Shown here piece by piece: positions 10,372 through 21,081 of a stretch of 64,000 nt of DNA. Below the pieces are notes generated by a model, which did not search any database, was not told the DNA's origin, and saw only the letters and a list, made by a program, of their open reading frames with translations. The stretch spans positions 6,427,528-6,491,527 of the forward strand of contig NC_045140.1 in assembly GCF_008831285.2 (NCBI RefSeq). The letters run 5' to 3'. The position numbers were made by a program, and so were the translations under genes. Numbering within the stretch: position 1 is the stretch's first letter; every line of letters starts with the position of its first letter. The DNA is from Nymphaea colorata (Eukaryota; Streptophyta; Magnoliopsida; Nymphaeales; Nymphaeaceae).

Positions 10372-10580
10372 GAGATATTTACTTAAATCCGAATCCTAAC
10401 ATCCGATCCGATTTTCTTATTCGAATGTCAAACTGCTTACCATATCCGATTTTTTAAAGGCATTTCAAACAGATATCCAATATGTTGACATCCCTACCGT
10501 CAGGTACCTGGCCTGATGCCCCGGCTTAACTTGAACTAAGGAGTTCACTTGAGATTTTTAAAATTTAACATTTCATGAGG

Positions 10581-10684
10581 TTAGAAAATTATATGCACCT
10601 AAGCGAAATTTCTTCAACTCTAAGAACCAACTTTAGAAAATTATATGCACCTAAGCGGGATTTCTTCAACTCTAAGAACCAACT
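10581..10684. repeat. Two 52-bp tandem units
   Basis: Units begin TTAGAAAATTATATGCACC at 10581 and 10633 and differ at only a few bases (CGAAATT versus CGGGATT). They lie just outside the outer MITE. No coding potential is seen. Confidence 0.85.
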
Positions 10685-12013
10685 TGAAGCATTGAACAGT
10701 GTGCCTTGAGAGGAAGGTGGCCTCTTTTTACAGTACTCTAGAGAGGGCATCCTCTCTATCCTTCATATATCAAACATGAAACTTATGAAAATGTCACATA
10801 TAAAGCATTCATTTTGGTCACATTTTTGAGATTTAGAACTTGTTTCTCAATGAAATAAAAAAAAATGAGAGATCAAGCTTTGAGTGTCTCTAAGGAGTTT
10901 TTGATGGAAAAGTTTTGTTCCTTTGGAGGAGATACAAAGAAATTGATAAATACCTATGGCACAAGGACTTCCATCTATGATGAATACATATGATATTTTT
11001 GACACCAAGTGAAAGTGTTTAGATTCGATGTATTTGCATCATAGAGTTGGATCATGATCAAAGTTTTGGGTTGAGATCTAGATCTAGAGGAAGTTTTAGA
11101 AAGCAGATCATATATGTGTGTTTGCATCCCCAAAATTTTTGGTCTTTACAATGCTTCAGGAAAATGAAGTTTTATTTTGAAATGAGAGAGAAAGGAACTT
11201 GTTTGTCGGTATGAGAGCTGACCAATTCCCAGCATCTTTACTGAGGGTAAACAATCCAAGAACTATGCTTATTCTTGATGCATTTCGTTTTTGCTTAAAC
11301 ATCTTTTTCACTCTAAATGCAGTGTGGTGTTTGAGAAAATGTTGAATATTTGATATTTCAAGTTTTTGAAAAAGTTTTAAAGACTTATTTAAGAGTATAA
11401 ACCATTTTGATTTGAGAGATTTTGAATTGAGGAACCTTTACAAATATCGTTTGAAAATCTTTGAAGATCATTTTTTTAAGTCAATTTAGTATTCTCTTAA
11501 GTATTTAAGTATGTTTAAGATTTTGCTTTAGTTCGGTGACTACCTAATTAGAGCTCCATCTCATCTCGTTAAGTTATTTTAGATAGAGGTTTTGTGATCA
11601 TTTGTAAATTTCACTAGTGAATTGAATGCATGAATGCATTAATTTTTATGATTGAAGGCAAATTATTCATTTTTACCATATTATTCATCTAAAAACAATC
11701 CTACTACCACATACATCTTAAGTTCCTCAATTTTATTTGATATAATTGTCGTAAATATTCTTATGAAGAGAGAAAAATTTTTGAAAATAGAATGAGGTTG
11801 TAGACCATCAAACATAAATTCAATAGTGGGTCATTACTTAAGTTTCAGTCTTGGTGAAGTCGATAAATGAAAAGTTCAAATCTTAAATTTTGAGAAGAAG
11901 AATATTCGAGAGAATGGAAGAGAGAAAAGATTTTAATTCAAAAGAAATAAGGAGAAAGAGAAAGAGAAAGAAATTTTTAAAATAACCAAAGAAAAAGTTT
12001 TAAAGAAAGAGAG

Positions 12014-12054
<41 letters not shown>

Positions 12055-13260
12055 CGTGAAAGGAAAATATTAACTCAAATGGAAAGGAATAAGAAGATTT
12101 TGGAAGAGAGGGAGAGATATAGAGAGATATATAGATATATATACATATATGAGAATTTGTAAAAGATTATGTTAAATGAGAGAGAAAGAGAAGACAAAGA
12201 GAGATAATTGTGTGCATGTACATTATATACACATATGCTTTTATGAAAGTTAAAATAAAAAAATAATAGGAAAAATGTCCGACTTTGATTTTTCTATGTA
12301 CGACAGAGAGGAACTTGGTCTCATGCAAGGGCTTAGGATAAGTCTCCAAAGCCTCGTTGAAGAAGGTTCTTGCTTTTGATTTTTTTTTTTGAAAACATGA
12401 TTCCAAATATTTTTATACGTGAGCATAGAAGCATAATCATTTCATCTATTACTAACAAATCTATTTCTCCCACCACTGAGTATGAAAGAAAATCAAACAC
12501 ATACATAAAATGGAGAACAATGTAAAAAAGTACTCATTGGGATCTCTAATATGGTAAGAAAGTACTCATTGGGATCTCTAACATCAAAATCAACACAATA
12601 ATAATAAAAAATTCCAACCCATGCTCTCATTCTTATCATTCATTTGCATATAAATTAAGAAAAATTAGTCCACCATACATGGACATCATCTCAAACATGA
12701 ACGACGAAAAAAGAAATGTAAAAAGCATATTTCGAAAATAAATGAAATAATGAAATTTATTTTTCCTTGCTTACTCTCGGTGCACTCAAAAGTAGCTCTT
12801 AATTCCGGGTAGGAAATCTTTAAAGCTCTCTTGCACGACCATAACGAAGTGGCGAATGGAAACAAAAATAAATAAAAATGGGAGGAGGTCTACATACCTC
12901 TAATGGAAATGATTATAGAAATGAGTCACATTCTTTAGATGATCCTAGGGTTTCCTTAAGCAAAGCTCCACAATGTTGAGGATATTCCTTGGAACTTGGA
13001 GAAGCTTGCTCTCAAGATTCAAGAAGAGGAAGAAGAGAGAAATGAAGAGAGAGCTTGGGAAAAAACTCTAAATCTTCAAATGAGAAAGCACTAGAGGTTA
13101 TCCAAGGGTTAGCTCATGCTCAAAAGAGAAAATTGTGGGAGTATTCATAGGTTGTTTTAGAGCCAAAAACGTAAAATTTGATTTTTTTTTAATTTAACAA
13201 TATTTTCATGCAAATTTTAAGTATTTTTGAATAATTTTAATTTTTTTAAAAATAAGTTTT
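10685..13260. other. AT-rich intergenic DNA, no gene seen
   Basis: I find no convincing coding region. The stretch holds purine-rich low-complexity DNA at 11880-12180, a long AT microsatellite, and a 32-bp doublet around 12525-12585 (AAGTACTCATTGGGATCTCT twice). It may be non-coding parts of a decayed LTR element, but no domain is recognisable. Confidence 0.4.
12016..12051. repeat. (AT)18 microsatellite
   Basis: Uninterrupted AT dinucleotide run, followed at 12110-12150 by imperfect GATATATA runs. Confidence 0.95.
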
Positions 13261-13304
13261 GACTAAGTGGGATTAGCCCTTAGCCCTACAAATACTCCTT
13301 TGGG

Positions 13305-13364
13305 GGATGGACAGACCTAGTGTCCATCCATCAAACCGAAAACCGCCCCCAAGGGGGCGGTTTT
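13305..13364. other. Two adjacent perfect hairpins
   Basis: Hairpin 1 pairs GGATGGACA (13305-13313) with TGTCCATCC (13321-13329) around a 7-base loop. Hairpin 2 pairs AAAACCGCCCCC (13339-13350) with GGGGGCGGTTTT (13353-13364) around a 2-base loop: a 12-bp perfect stem ending in T residues. They lie in a GC-rich island (13270-13560) inside AT-rich DNA, probably part of a decayed element. No function is assigned. Confidence 0.7.
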
Positions 13365-14639
13365 TAACTAAAAGGAGGGATTGCGCAGTATGCAGGCTCT
13401 GGCTCGATGCAGCCATGCGTGGGCGTGCTGCCAACATGCCAGGCCTATCGCGTCTGGCACGGCCCTGCCACATGCGGCGGCGCATGGCAGCACACTGAGT
13501 TCATGTTTGGGGAGCAAGATGCCCCCCTTATTGGCTAGTTTTGGACCAATAAGTGGTGGACTTCGCTTCCTTGGCCTTCAAGGGTTCCGATTCATAAAAA
13601 AAAATCATAAAACATTATTTTTTTAAATATATATTTAAAAGGGTAAAATGGTCTTTGTTACAAAAGGGGGTTGACTCTGTTTTGAGTGATGTCAGACTAG
13701 TTTTAAATCTGGATCAGGTTTTATTGGTCGCCGACACGTTTTAGTCGATGCCCAAGGCTTGGATCAAGGATTATGTGAGTGGTTTAATCTCAAAACACAT
13801 TTTTGGCACGAGAACAAGACACGAGACAAAGGGAAGGTTTGTGCATACACGTGTGGCGCTCGATAGCATCGAAATTTCTTGTTTTGGTCTCGACTTTAGA
13901 TTTTGAGTTTGAAATTCTTGATTTGGATCTTAGACTTTGGTTTTGGATCTAATTTGGATCCAAGAGCAACTCTATGAGTTCGTTTTCCTAGTTTGGACTT
14001 GACTTCGTTGGTGGAGGTTTAGTTATGGATTTTAGCTTCATATTTCAGATCAATGTCTGCATTTTAGATCTAGGACTTGGATTTGGATCTGAATCTTGGT
14101 CTAAAGTTGAATTTTGGACTTGAATCTTGCGTTTGGACTCAGATATGGGTCTAGAGATTCGTTTTGGATCGAATAGTCTTGAATTGGATTTAGGTATGAA
14201 TATAGAAGTTTGTTTTGGATCTAGGGTTAGTCTCGGGTCCAAAATTAGATGAAAATCATTATAAAAATGATTGGAATAACTGAGAATCTTGTTTGAGTAA
14301 TACAATTTTTTGAAAAAAAATTGGGGTGATAACAATGTGATAGGAATTTAAATGAGATATTGGACAAGATATAAATTATGAACTGGAATTAAGATAGGAA
14401 AATATGAGATCAACCTTTGAAGATCCAAAGTGATATACTTAATTGTATATGGCATGCAGCCTATGTTTACATCGACTATGGGGCATATGAAGTGATTTGA
14501 TGAATTTGCCCACACCTAAGGGTCCCATGTGAGGGGGTAAAAATGGAAAGTTTAATCAAACACATGATGTGAATGATTTAATCTTATAAACATAGGATCA
14601 AGTTCAAATATGAATATGATTCTACCGAAAATTCAGTTT
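13365..14639. other. Intergenic repeats, no gene seen
   Basis: A GC-rich island up to about 13560, then DNA with frequent TTGGATCT and TTTGGATC motifs (13890-14240) that looks like decayed repeat. No sustained frame with family similarity is seen on either strand. Confidence 0.35.
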
Positions 14640-15305
14640 AGATCCACGCAAATGCGCATCTAACCTAGATGATGCATGCAGACTAGGAACATGCATGATC
14701 AAGGCTTGGTCTCTCGTTAGGGTTTTGAAGTGGCTTTATTCGCATCATGTTTTGATCCAAAGTTTGATATTAGGTCTGATATTTAAATTGAATTCAAATA
14801 AAGATCCAGTTTCAAGTATCTTCTCAGGCTTCAAAATCTGGATTCCATAAGTTTATGCTCACAGTTTGTTAGACCCAATATCAAGATCCTAATCCGATAT
14901 TCATATCCAGATCCAACTTCATTATTAAGGTCATATTCAAATTTAAAGTTCTATAATTTGAGTTTAAGAGATATAAATAATGAGATCCAACATTGAGATC
15001 TAATGTCCAATATCAAGTTTCAGATTCATGTGATCCAAATAAAAAATGTAGATCAAAATCATGTTCCAAATTTAGGGTTAGAAATTAAACATTCCAAGTT
15101 TGGGAGATCAAATTCTATTGTGATTAAGGTTCATCTAACATTCTAATTCTAATATGAAGACCCAAAGGTTCAAATTGAGCTCCAGGTTTATGTGATCCAG
15201 ATTCAAGATCTAAATTTACAGATGACAAATCCATTATCTAAATTCATAAGATCCATATCTAATGTATTAGGACCTCAATATTTTCATGATTTGAGTTGGC
15301 TAAGG
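14640..15305 (+). repeat. Dispersed AT-rich repeat, copy B
   Basis: Same-orientation homologue of 2810-3480, with the same order of GATCCAA-type blocks from the CATGATCAAGGCTTGG landmark to the ATGATTTGAGTTGG end. Its distance from copy A (11.8 kb start to start) is compatible with an LTR pair, but neither copy shows decisive LTR ends. Confidence 0.6.
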
Positions 15306-17060
15306 GTCGCATGGACTTAAGGTTGGTGTGAGTTCACACAAGGCTAGTCAAGCTAAAGCTAGGGTTCAAATCTTGGTCTCTTATTCTGCAGGTTCTAAGG
15401 CTGGTCTTACCTAGGTTCTAGGGTTTTGACCTATGGTTTCATCTTGATCACGTATGAACTTAGGGTTTTCAAATAAGGCCTACGGAAAAGCTTTGTTTTG
15501 GAAAACCATTTCAAAAATATACTTTGTAAAGTGTGTTGATTTAGGATTAAGTCAAATTAAGGTCTTCATGTGCCTAGAGAAGAAAAGAGAATTTATTTTT
15601 CTCCTTTTTTCTTCTTAGAAAGAGCCAAAGCTTTGCAAGATTTAAAGACAAAGTCAAAAGCCCGTCCAATGAAAAATGGTTTAGTTTAGGTCACAGTTCT
15701 TCTTCTCCTTCTTCAATAATCGAGGAAACTAAACATAATTACCCAATAAAATGACCCACCTGTCACATAACTATTGTATTGAGCGAAAGACCTAACTTTA
15801 ATTTAAGCAAATATATGACTTTCAAAGAATGAAAAAGTGCTTGCCTTGTTGTGAAATAAGAAGTCTTCGTATCTTAATGGATGTATTTGATTTATTCAGA
15901 GCTATTGGAGCGGTGGAGTATTGCACCCTAGATGGCGGAAGTCCAATAGCCAAAAGCATCAATGGCTTACACTCAACTCTACATGCATGCAGAAAACAAA
16001 AAACATTATATAATTCAGAAATTAAGTGCTAAAATGGGATAAAGTAGTTCGAACTTCCAACGAACTGATGCCCCACCATAGGAAAGTAGAGTTGAACACC
16101 TTTGTTTTATCTCTAGTTTGAACTAAGTTCACTCTAACTCAGTGGAGTCCACTAAAGGAAGTAACTGATCCTAAGCCAATTAAACTTACTCTGAACTTGG
16201 AAAGAGGTAGATCTGATAGTAATTCCCTTGATCCTATCTCAATTTGAGCTGACATGACTGGATGTAATTCAGTTACATCTTTAAATGGGAGAGTGTGTGA
16301 ATGGACTAAGGTGGAGTTGGCACTATAGCATCTAGGTTATAGGGTAATTTAATTTTATATATTATTCATCTTTTTGAAACTACAAGCCAATTTTAGTATT
16401 ATAAATTTTAAATATATATATATTTTAAAAATCCGTGACTCATATCAGGAACTTGAAATTTATGAAGACCATATCAAAGATTGAGTGTTTTAAATGAAGA
16501 AAAAGGAGAAGAAGTCTGGACCTCAAACCGTTGGGTGACCGGCGCTGATGAAAAGTCTATCCGGTCAGCTCATCCCTTGACGCGGTTGAAAAGAGAGAGC
16601 TCGTCGTCCTCGGTGTCGTCTTCCAGATCACGTGATCGACCATTTTCCTCTCTCTGTTGGGGCGGGCCCACACATTCACGGCCGCCGTGAAGTCAACGCC
16701 CCCAATCTTTTACCAACCCCAACCTTCCGCCGGACTGGACCGTGGATCAGGGCACGAATTAGAATCCGACCCTAACAGAAACGGATCCGACTGCAACTCT
16801 GGTTTACATCCAATAAGCTTCGATACAAAACCCCAAAATTTCTCTGCACTTGAGGCAATGGTATCCGGACCTGAGGTGCCAGAAATAGGTCCGACCCGTT
16901 GAAGCCAAGTACCGGATCGGACCCATTCTCCGATAAATCCGATCCGGTGTCTGGGTACAAGGAACCCCTGCCACAGTCAGCTCTCCCTTCCTCCGATTTG
17001 TCGCGATTGTCACGGACGCCACCGAGGGAGAAAGAGAGAGAGAGCGAGAGTGGGGGCGGG
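15306..17060. other. Intergenic DNA upstream of HSFA5
   Basis: 15306-16480 is AT-rich without a recognisable gene. From about 16500 the GC content rises toward the HSFA5 leader. 16740-16950 carries repeated GGATCCGAC or GGATCGGAC motifs that resemble ends of the same hAT family. A GA-rich run lies at 17024-17050. I see no clear TATA box. Confidence 0.4.
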
Positions 17061-17189
17061 ATGGCCGGGCGCTTCCGTCCTACCAGTCTTCCTCCTCACG
17101 CCACCTTCCTGTCTACCTCCTCCTCATTTCTCGTGTCTCTCTTTCCCGGAGTTCAGGCTGCCGGCGACGCGTCTCAGTTATGCCGCTGA
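17061..17189 (+). other. Possible upstream ORF 1 of HSFA5 (42 codons)
   Basis: ATG at 17061 with a stop at 17187-17189, ending before the HSFA5 start at 17247. It matters only if transcription starts upstream of 17061, which the sequence does not settle. The peptide resembles no family I know. Confidence 0.3.
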
Positions 17190-17314
17190 CGCTCTCCGAC
17201 GGAGCGGTGCTAGGATTGGGGCTTCACAGGGTTTTGCGGGAGGTTGATGGAGGGATCTGGCGGCGGAGGCGGAAGCGGAGGAGGAGGGGGGTCTCCGGCT
17301 CCTTTCCTGATTAA
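17180..17314 (+). other. Possible upstream ORF 2, overlapping the HSFA5 start
   Basis: ATG at 17180 opens a 44-codon frame that ends at TAA 17312-17314. It overlaps the HSFA5 start codon (17247) in a different frame. The peptide is arginine-rich at its C-terminus because it reads the GGC/GGA-rich glycine codons out of frame. If it is in the mRNA, it could reduce HSFA5 translation. Confidence 0.35.
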
Positions 17315-19876
17315 GACGTACGATATGGTGGATGACGCGAGCACCGACGCGATCGTGTCGTGGAGCGCGGCCGGGAACAGCTTCGTGGTGTGGAACTCGC
17401 CGGAGTTCGCACGCGTCCTCCTCCCGACCTACTTCAAACACAACAATTTCTCCTCCTTTATCCGCCAGCTCAACACCTATGTGAGTCCGGTTCCAGCTTC
17501 CTGAACCGATCGGTCGATTGGTCTTATTGTTTTCACTTTTTTTTTTTTCCGCCTGCAATTTCGTTTGCTTATTTCTCTGGTTGTTCTCGATCTCGATTGA
17601 TGGGCGTGGCCGGTTATTGATGTTCTGTGCGCGTTGAAAATGAAAAAAGAAAAAGTGAGGAAGTTACGCGGTATTGATTTTGGGGAGAATTGGGGTCGCT
17701 AGCTTTTTGCTGGCGCTGACGAGCTGAATTGAACTTTTCTTCTTCTCCTTCTAATTGTCAAAGTTGGGGACTACGGTCTTGGTGCTGCTTCCTTTCTGCC
17801 TGATTTTTTGTTGTTGAGATGGATTTTTAGTGATTTCCTGGAAGACTCCCTGTGATCCTCATTGCATGCCTGTCTTTTTCCTTTTCCAAATAAGAATTGG
17901 ATCTTGTGGTTGACCTGTGGAGAAATTGGATTCTCGGTGTTCGCTCTCTCTTGGTTGTTGGTGGTTGTTTTATGCAGCAATTTTTTGTCTTTTACGCCTA
18001 TTTGTAGGAATGAAATCCGCTGTGGCTTCTACAACTAACTGTTCAAATGGATAAAATGGGGCGTGTGAGAATTGAGAAAATACGAAGGATTCATACTGTA
18101 CGACGCTGCCTTCCACTTCTTGGGTAGTGTTGGTGTGTTGGAAACCTTTTCAGGCTTGTTCAGATCTTTTTCTTTTAGGTTTGGTTTAAAACCGATGAAC
18201 GGATGTTCCTTTTCTGCAACTGTGAATTTTTTTTATCATAAGAACTTTTGGTTTGACTTTTTACATTTTTTACAGTTCTGGCATTTGAGAGGTATCCTTC
18301 GTTATGTTAGCTTTGTTCTTGCACTTGACTTACAGATGTCAAATGACTGAAATCATTGTCACGGTTTATTGTGGTTTTTTCTGTTTGTTTATCGAGTTTA
18401 TTTCCTGCGAAAACTTCTGATTTCCATCTTTGTGATTGTGTTTGTCAAATGCTATGCATTGCGTGGTTTTTCTTTCATATCCTTCGGTTCAATAGTTCAA
18501 AAACTACTTTCATGATCCTTTAGTGATGTGGAATATTGGGGTCTTACCTTCATGATTTGATTCAACAATTCTCTTTGATTTTATGGAAAAGGAATAACAT
18601 TTATAGTGGTTTCTAGTGGTACTTATATGCATGAATATTGTTTGAATTTCATTCTAAAACTCTTGTACACATCAATGGGAATCCTTTCACTTTTGTCGTT
18701 TCCTCTTAAACTACTCTCTTTTGGAAGTATATTTACCATAAAATATGCATGTGAATTGTTCTTCGTTGTTGTTGATAGGGGTTTCACAAGATTGATCCTG
18801 AACGTTGGGAGTTTGCTAACGAGGACTTCACAAAAGATAATAAGCATCTGCTGAAGAACATCCATAGACGTAAGCCTATTCATAGTCACAGCCAGCCACT
18901 CTCTCAACCATCATCAGGGGATGCTGAAAGAGCAGCGCTTGAGGAAGAAATTCAGAAGCTTAGGAAGGAGAAAGATATTCTTTTGGCTAATCTTGCGAGA
19001 TACAGACAGCAGCAGGAAGGAAGCACGGTCCAATTAGAAAAGCTTGAGCCACGGGTTGGTGAAATGGAACAAAGGCAGGCAAAATTGATGCAATTTTTGG
19101 CAAAAGCAGTAAAAAATCAATCTTTCATTGACAATCTTATTTGTGAGGTCGAAAGGAATATGCAGGTAATGGCCATAAAAAAAAAGAGAAGGCTGCCAAA
19201 TGACTGTGAAGCCGTGGAGAACAACCCTACGGATAGCCAGACTGTACAGAGATCTTTGACCACAAGATCTCCAAATGTTTTGACTGGAGATGCTGAAAGC
19301 TGGGACCTTGCAAATAAGTTAAGGCTGGAGCTTTCACCTGCGGCTTCTGATAATCTACTACCAGCTTGTAGGCATGGCTCCAGTGAAGATGATGGCAACA
19401 CGCAGCATACACCGTCTAATCTAGCAGGAAGAAAAGCTGGATCTGACGAATCTTTAGAGCTTCTGGATTGTGATACATCTTTGGCATTTACAAAGAACAT
19501 CTCTTTGAGGGAAAATTCATCAGCTGAGGAACTTGATGGAAATTGTCATTTGAATTTAACACTTTCATCGTCCCCTTTCTCCCCAGTTCGTGGCAGGGTT
19601 AAGGAAACCTATGAAAAAGCTGCGGTAGAGAGAAAGTCTGGCGGCAATGCAAGCTCAGTAACGTCAAAAGAAACGACAGTCAATAACCAGGCATCTTCTG
19701 GAAGAGTCAATGACGTATTCTGGGAGCAGTTCCTTACTGAAAGGCCGGGTTCCTCGGATACTGAAGAAGCAAGCTCTACTTTTAGGACAAGCCCATGTGT
19801 AGAACAAGAAGAGAGGAACTCCATGCAGGAAATGTCATGGAGCAGTAAGCAAAAGATGCAACAACTCACGCTATGA
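17247..19876 (+). CDS. HSFA5: Heat stress transcription factor A-5 (HsfA5), two exons
   Basis: Plant heat shock factor that binds heat shock elements as an oligomer; class A5 is known to modulate HsfA4. Exon 1 is 17247-17480 and exon 2 is 18779-19876 (GTGAGT...GATAG splice, phase 0), giving 443 aa. The intron splits the DNA-binding domain after RQLNTY, the conserved HSF position. Domains: a glycine/serine N-terminus (residues 3-16), the DNA-binding domain (about 19-111, AFxR-like helix and [13 protein letters not shown]), [11 protein letters not shown], the HR-A/B coiled coil (about 126-195), the nuclear signal KKKRRLP (212-218), the class A activator motif VFWEQFL (391-397) and a terminal [12 protein letters not shown] and [18 protein letters not shown] match my memory of Arabidopsis HsfA5 closely, separating it from A4. 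The start codon is the first ATG in the frame of the domain. Confidence 0.95.
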
Positions 19877-20852
19877 CTTGTAGGAATGAGGCTGCCAATA
19901 TGACATAAAATCTGTGTCTTCTTATCTCATTATGCAAATCTTATTGGAAGTTTGATTGAAACAATTGTCTGACGCACTGTACATAATTGTATGCTCAATG
20001 TTCATGAAAAAAGTGTATTTGCTATTATGCCATAAAAAGAATCCTAGCAGGTTTTATTGTTCAAGGTTATTTTAGCAAGTTTCTTACAGTGTACCTTTGT
20101 ATTTCTAGCCATCTCAATTTATTTTTGTTTTTTTTTTTCCATAACTATCCACAAATGCATGCTTCAGGTTTATTTGACAGCACTGTCGTTGTGATCATGT
20201 ATCTCGTTCGCCACTTTGGTCCCCTGATACCCTGTATGCACTCTCGTTCCAATCTCCAGTATTGAACGTCTAAACTATTGTACGATTAAGAAGAATGTGC
20301 CAAAGATATGAATCCTTGGTTTTCATTTTGTTTTCAAATGAAGGTCGAGCCCCTACCACGTCTTACTAGCACAAGCTCAGGCAACACTGGCAGGGTTGGG
20401 ACTTCACAATTTTCAACTTGACACCTTTTACATTTCCCTGTTACCACCTGTAGTGGTGATAATATCTTTATCAATCAATTGATAAAAATGGAAGGATGAA
20501 GAAATTCGTCGCCACAATATTCCTCTTAAATGAAGATCGGTGCTTGTGAATGTAATTCTAATAAGGTACTTGACAACAATCAGAAAAATATCGAGACATT
20601 GCAGCATGCATGGCAATAAGCAGTACTCCTCAAATGTAGAAAAACAGAAGGGGTTGAAGGAACAATTTGTTCGGTAAGTATGCCATGTTCGATAATGCCC
20701 ACTAATTTGATTTCCTGAATATTGCTGTCTATAACAGAAACTAAGCACGGCCTCAAAAGGATGTATGAGTTATGAGCTTTGTTAGTGCTCTTCCTTTTAA
20801 CTAGTTAGAGGCAACAAATGTTTTTTCGCAAATTATGAGCTCAATAAGTGTT
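19877..20852. other. 3' flank of HSFA5
   Basis: Presumed HSFA5 3' UTR and downstream DNA. CATAAAAAGAATCC at about 20031 is one possible poly(A)-type context. No gene seen. Confidence 0.35.
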
Positions 20853-20906
20853 GAGCGCTAGCTTGACCTTATATATATATATATATATAAGGTCAAGCTA
20901 GCGCTC
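20853..20906. repeat. 54-bp perfect palindrome with an (AT)9 core
   Basis: GAGCGCTAGCTTGACCTT (20853-20870), then (AT)9 (20871-20888), then the exact inverse AAGGTCAAGCTAGCGCTC (20889-20906). Every base pairs. One arm recurs at 20997-21014. Confidence 0.93.
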
Positions 20907-20957
20907 TTATATATATATATATATTTTTTTTTTCTTTTTCTGGTTCAGTACAACTCA

Positions 20958-21001
<44 letters not shown>

Positions 21002-21019
21002 CAAGCTAGCGCTCTTATA

Positions 21020-21050
<31 letters not shown>

Positions 21051-21081
21051 TTTTCTTTTTCTGGTTCAGTACAACTCATCT
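20889..21081. repeat. Duplicated AT-microsatellite module
   Basis: The module AAGGTCAAGCTAGCGCTC, then TATATA run, T-run, CTTTTTCTGGTTCAGTACAA and CTCATCTATAT occurs twice in tandem, starting at 20889 and 20997. The copies are almost identical apart from run lengths. AT runs lie at 20960-20997 and 21016-21041. Confidence 0.88.

Larger units (their letters stand above)
4161..10496. mobile_element. Large non-autonomous hAT element, itself invaded by a copia
   Basis: The 13-bp terminal inverted repeat TAGGGATGTCAAC is perfect: it begins at 4161, and its inverse GTTGACATCCCTA ends at 10496. The element is flanked by a perfect 8-bp duplication, CCGTCAGG, at 4153-4160 and 10497-10504. Subterminal DNA is full of ATCCGAATCCGA-type motifs in both orientations, as expected for transposase-binding regions. 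Inside lie long inverted arms, a 104-bp tandem repeat and a 370-420-bp direct duplication. Without the copia the element is about 3.1 kb and extremely AT-rich. No transposase, BED zinc finger or dimerisation-domain frame is visible, so it depends on an autonomous relative. It sits inside the outer MITE and is therefore younger. Confidence 0.82.
4007..10528. mobile_element. Outer GC-rich hAT-like MITE, split by a nested insertion
   Basis: Left end AAGGGCTGGGCATC begins at 4007. The right end, read inverted, is TAAGCCGGGGCATC and ends at 10528. They share the GGGCATC core with four mismatches in 14. The element is flanked by a perfect 8-bp direct repeat, ACTTGAAC, at 3999-4006 and 10529-10536. 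An 8-bp duplication is the hAT superfamily signature. Only about 178 bp belong to this element (4007-4160 and 10505-10528); the rest is a later insertion. It has no coding capacity, so it must have been moved by transposase supplied in trans. Confidence 0.72.

Noticed and set aside
13339..13364. Rho-independent terminator
   Set aside because: The shape fits, but this is plant nuclear DNA with no bacterial-type gene upstream; listed only as a hairpin.
17178..17558. 126-codon minus-strand frame opposite HSFA5 exon 1
   Set aside because: Shadow of the GC-rich first exon; it crosses the splice donor and has no family similarity.
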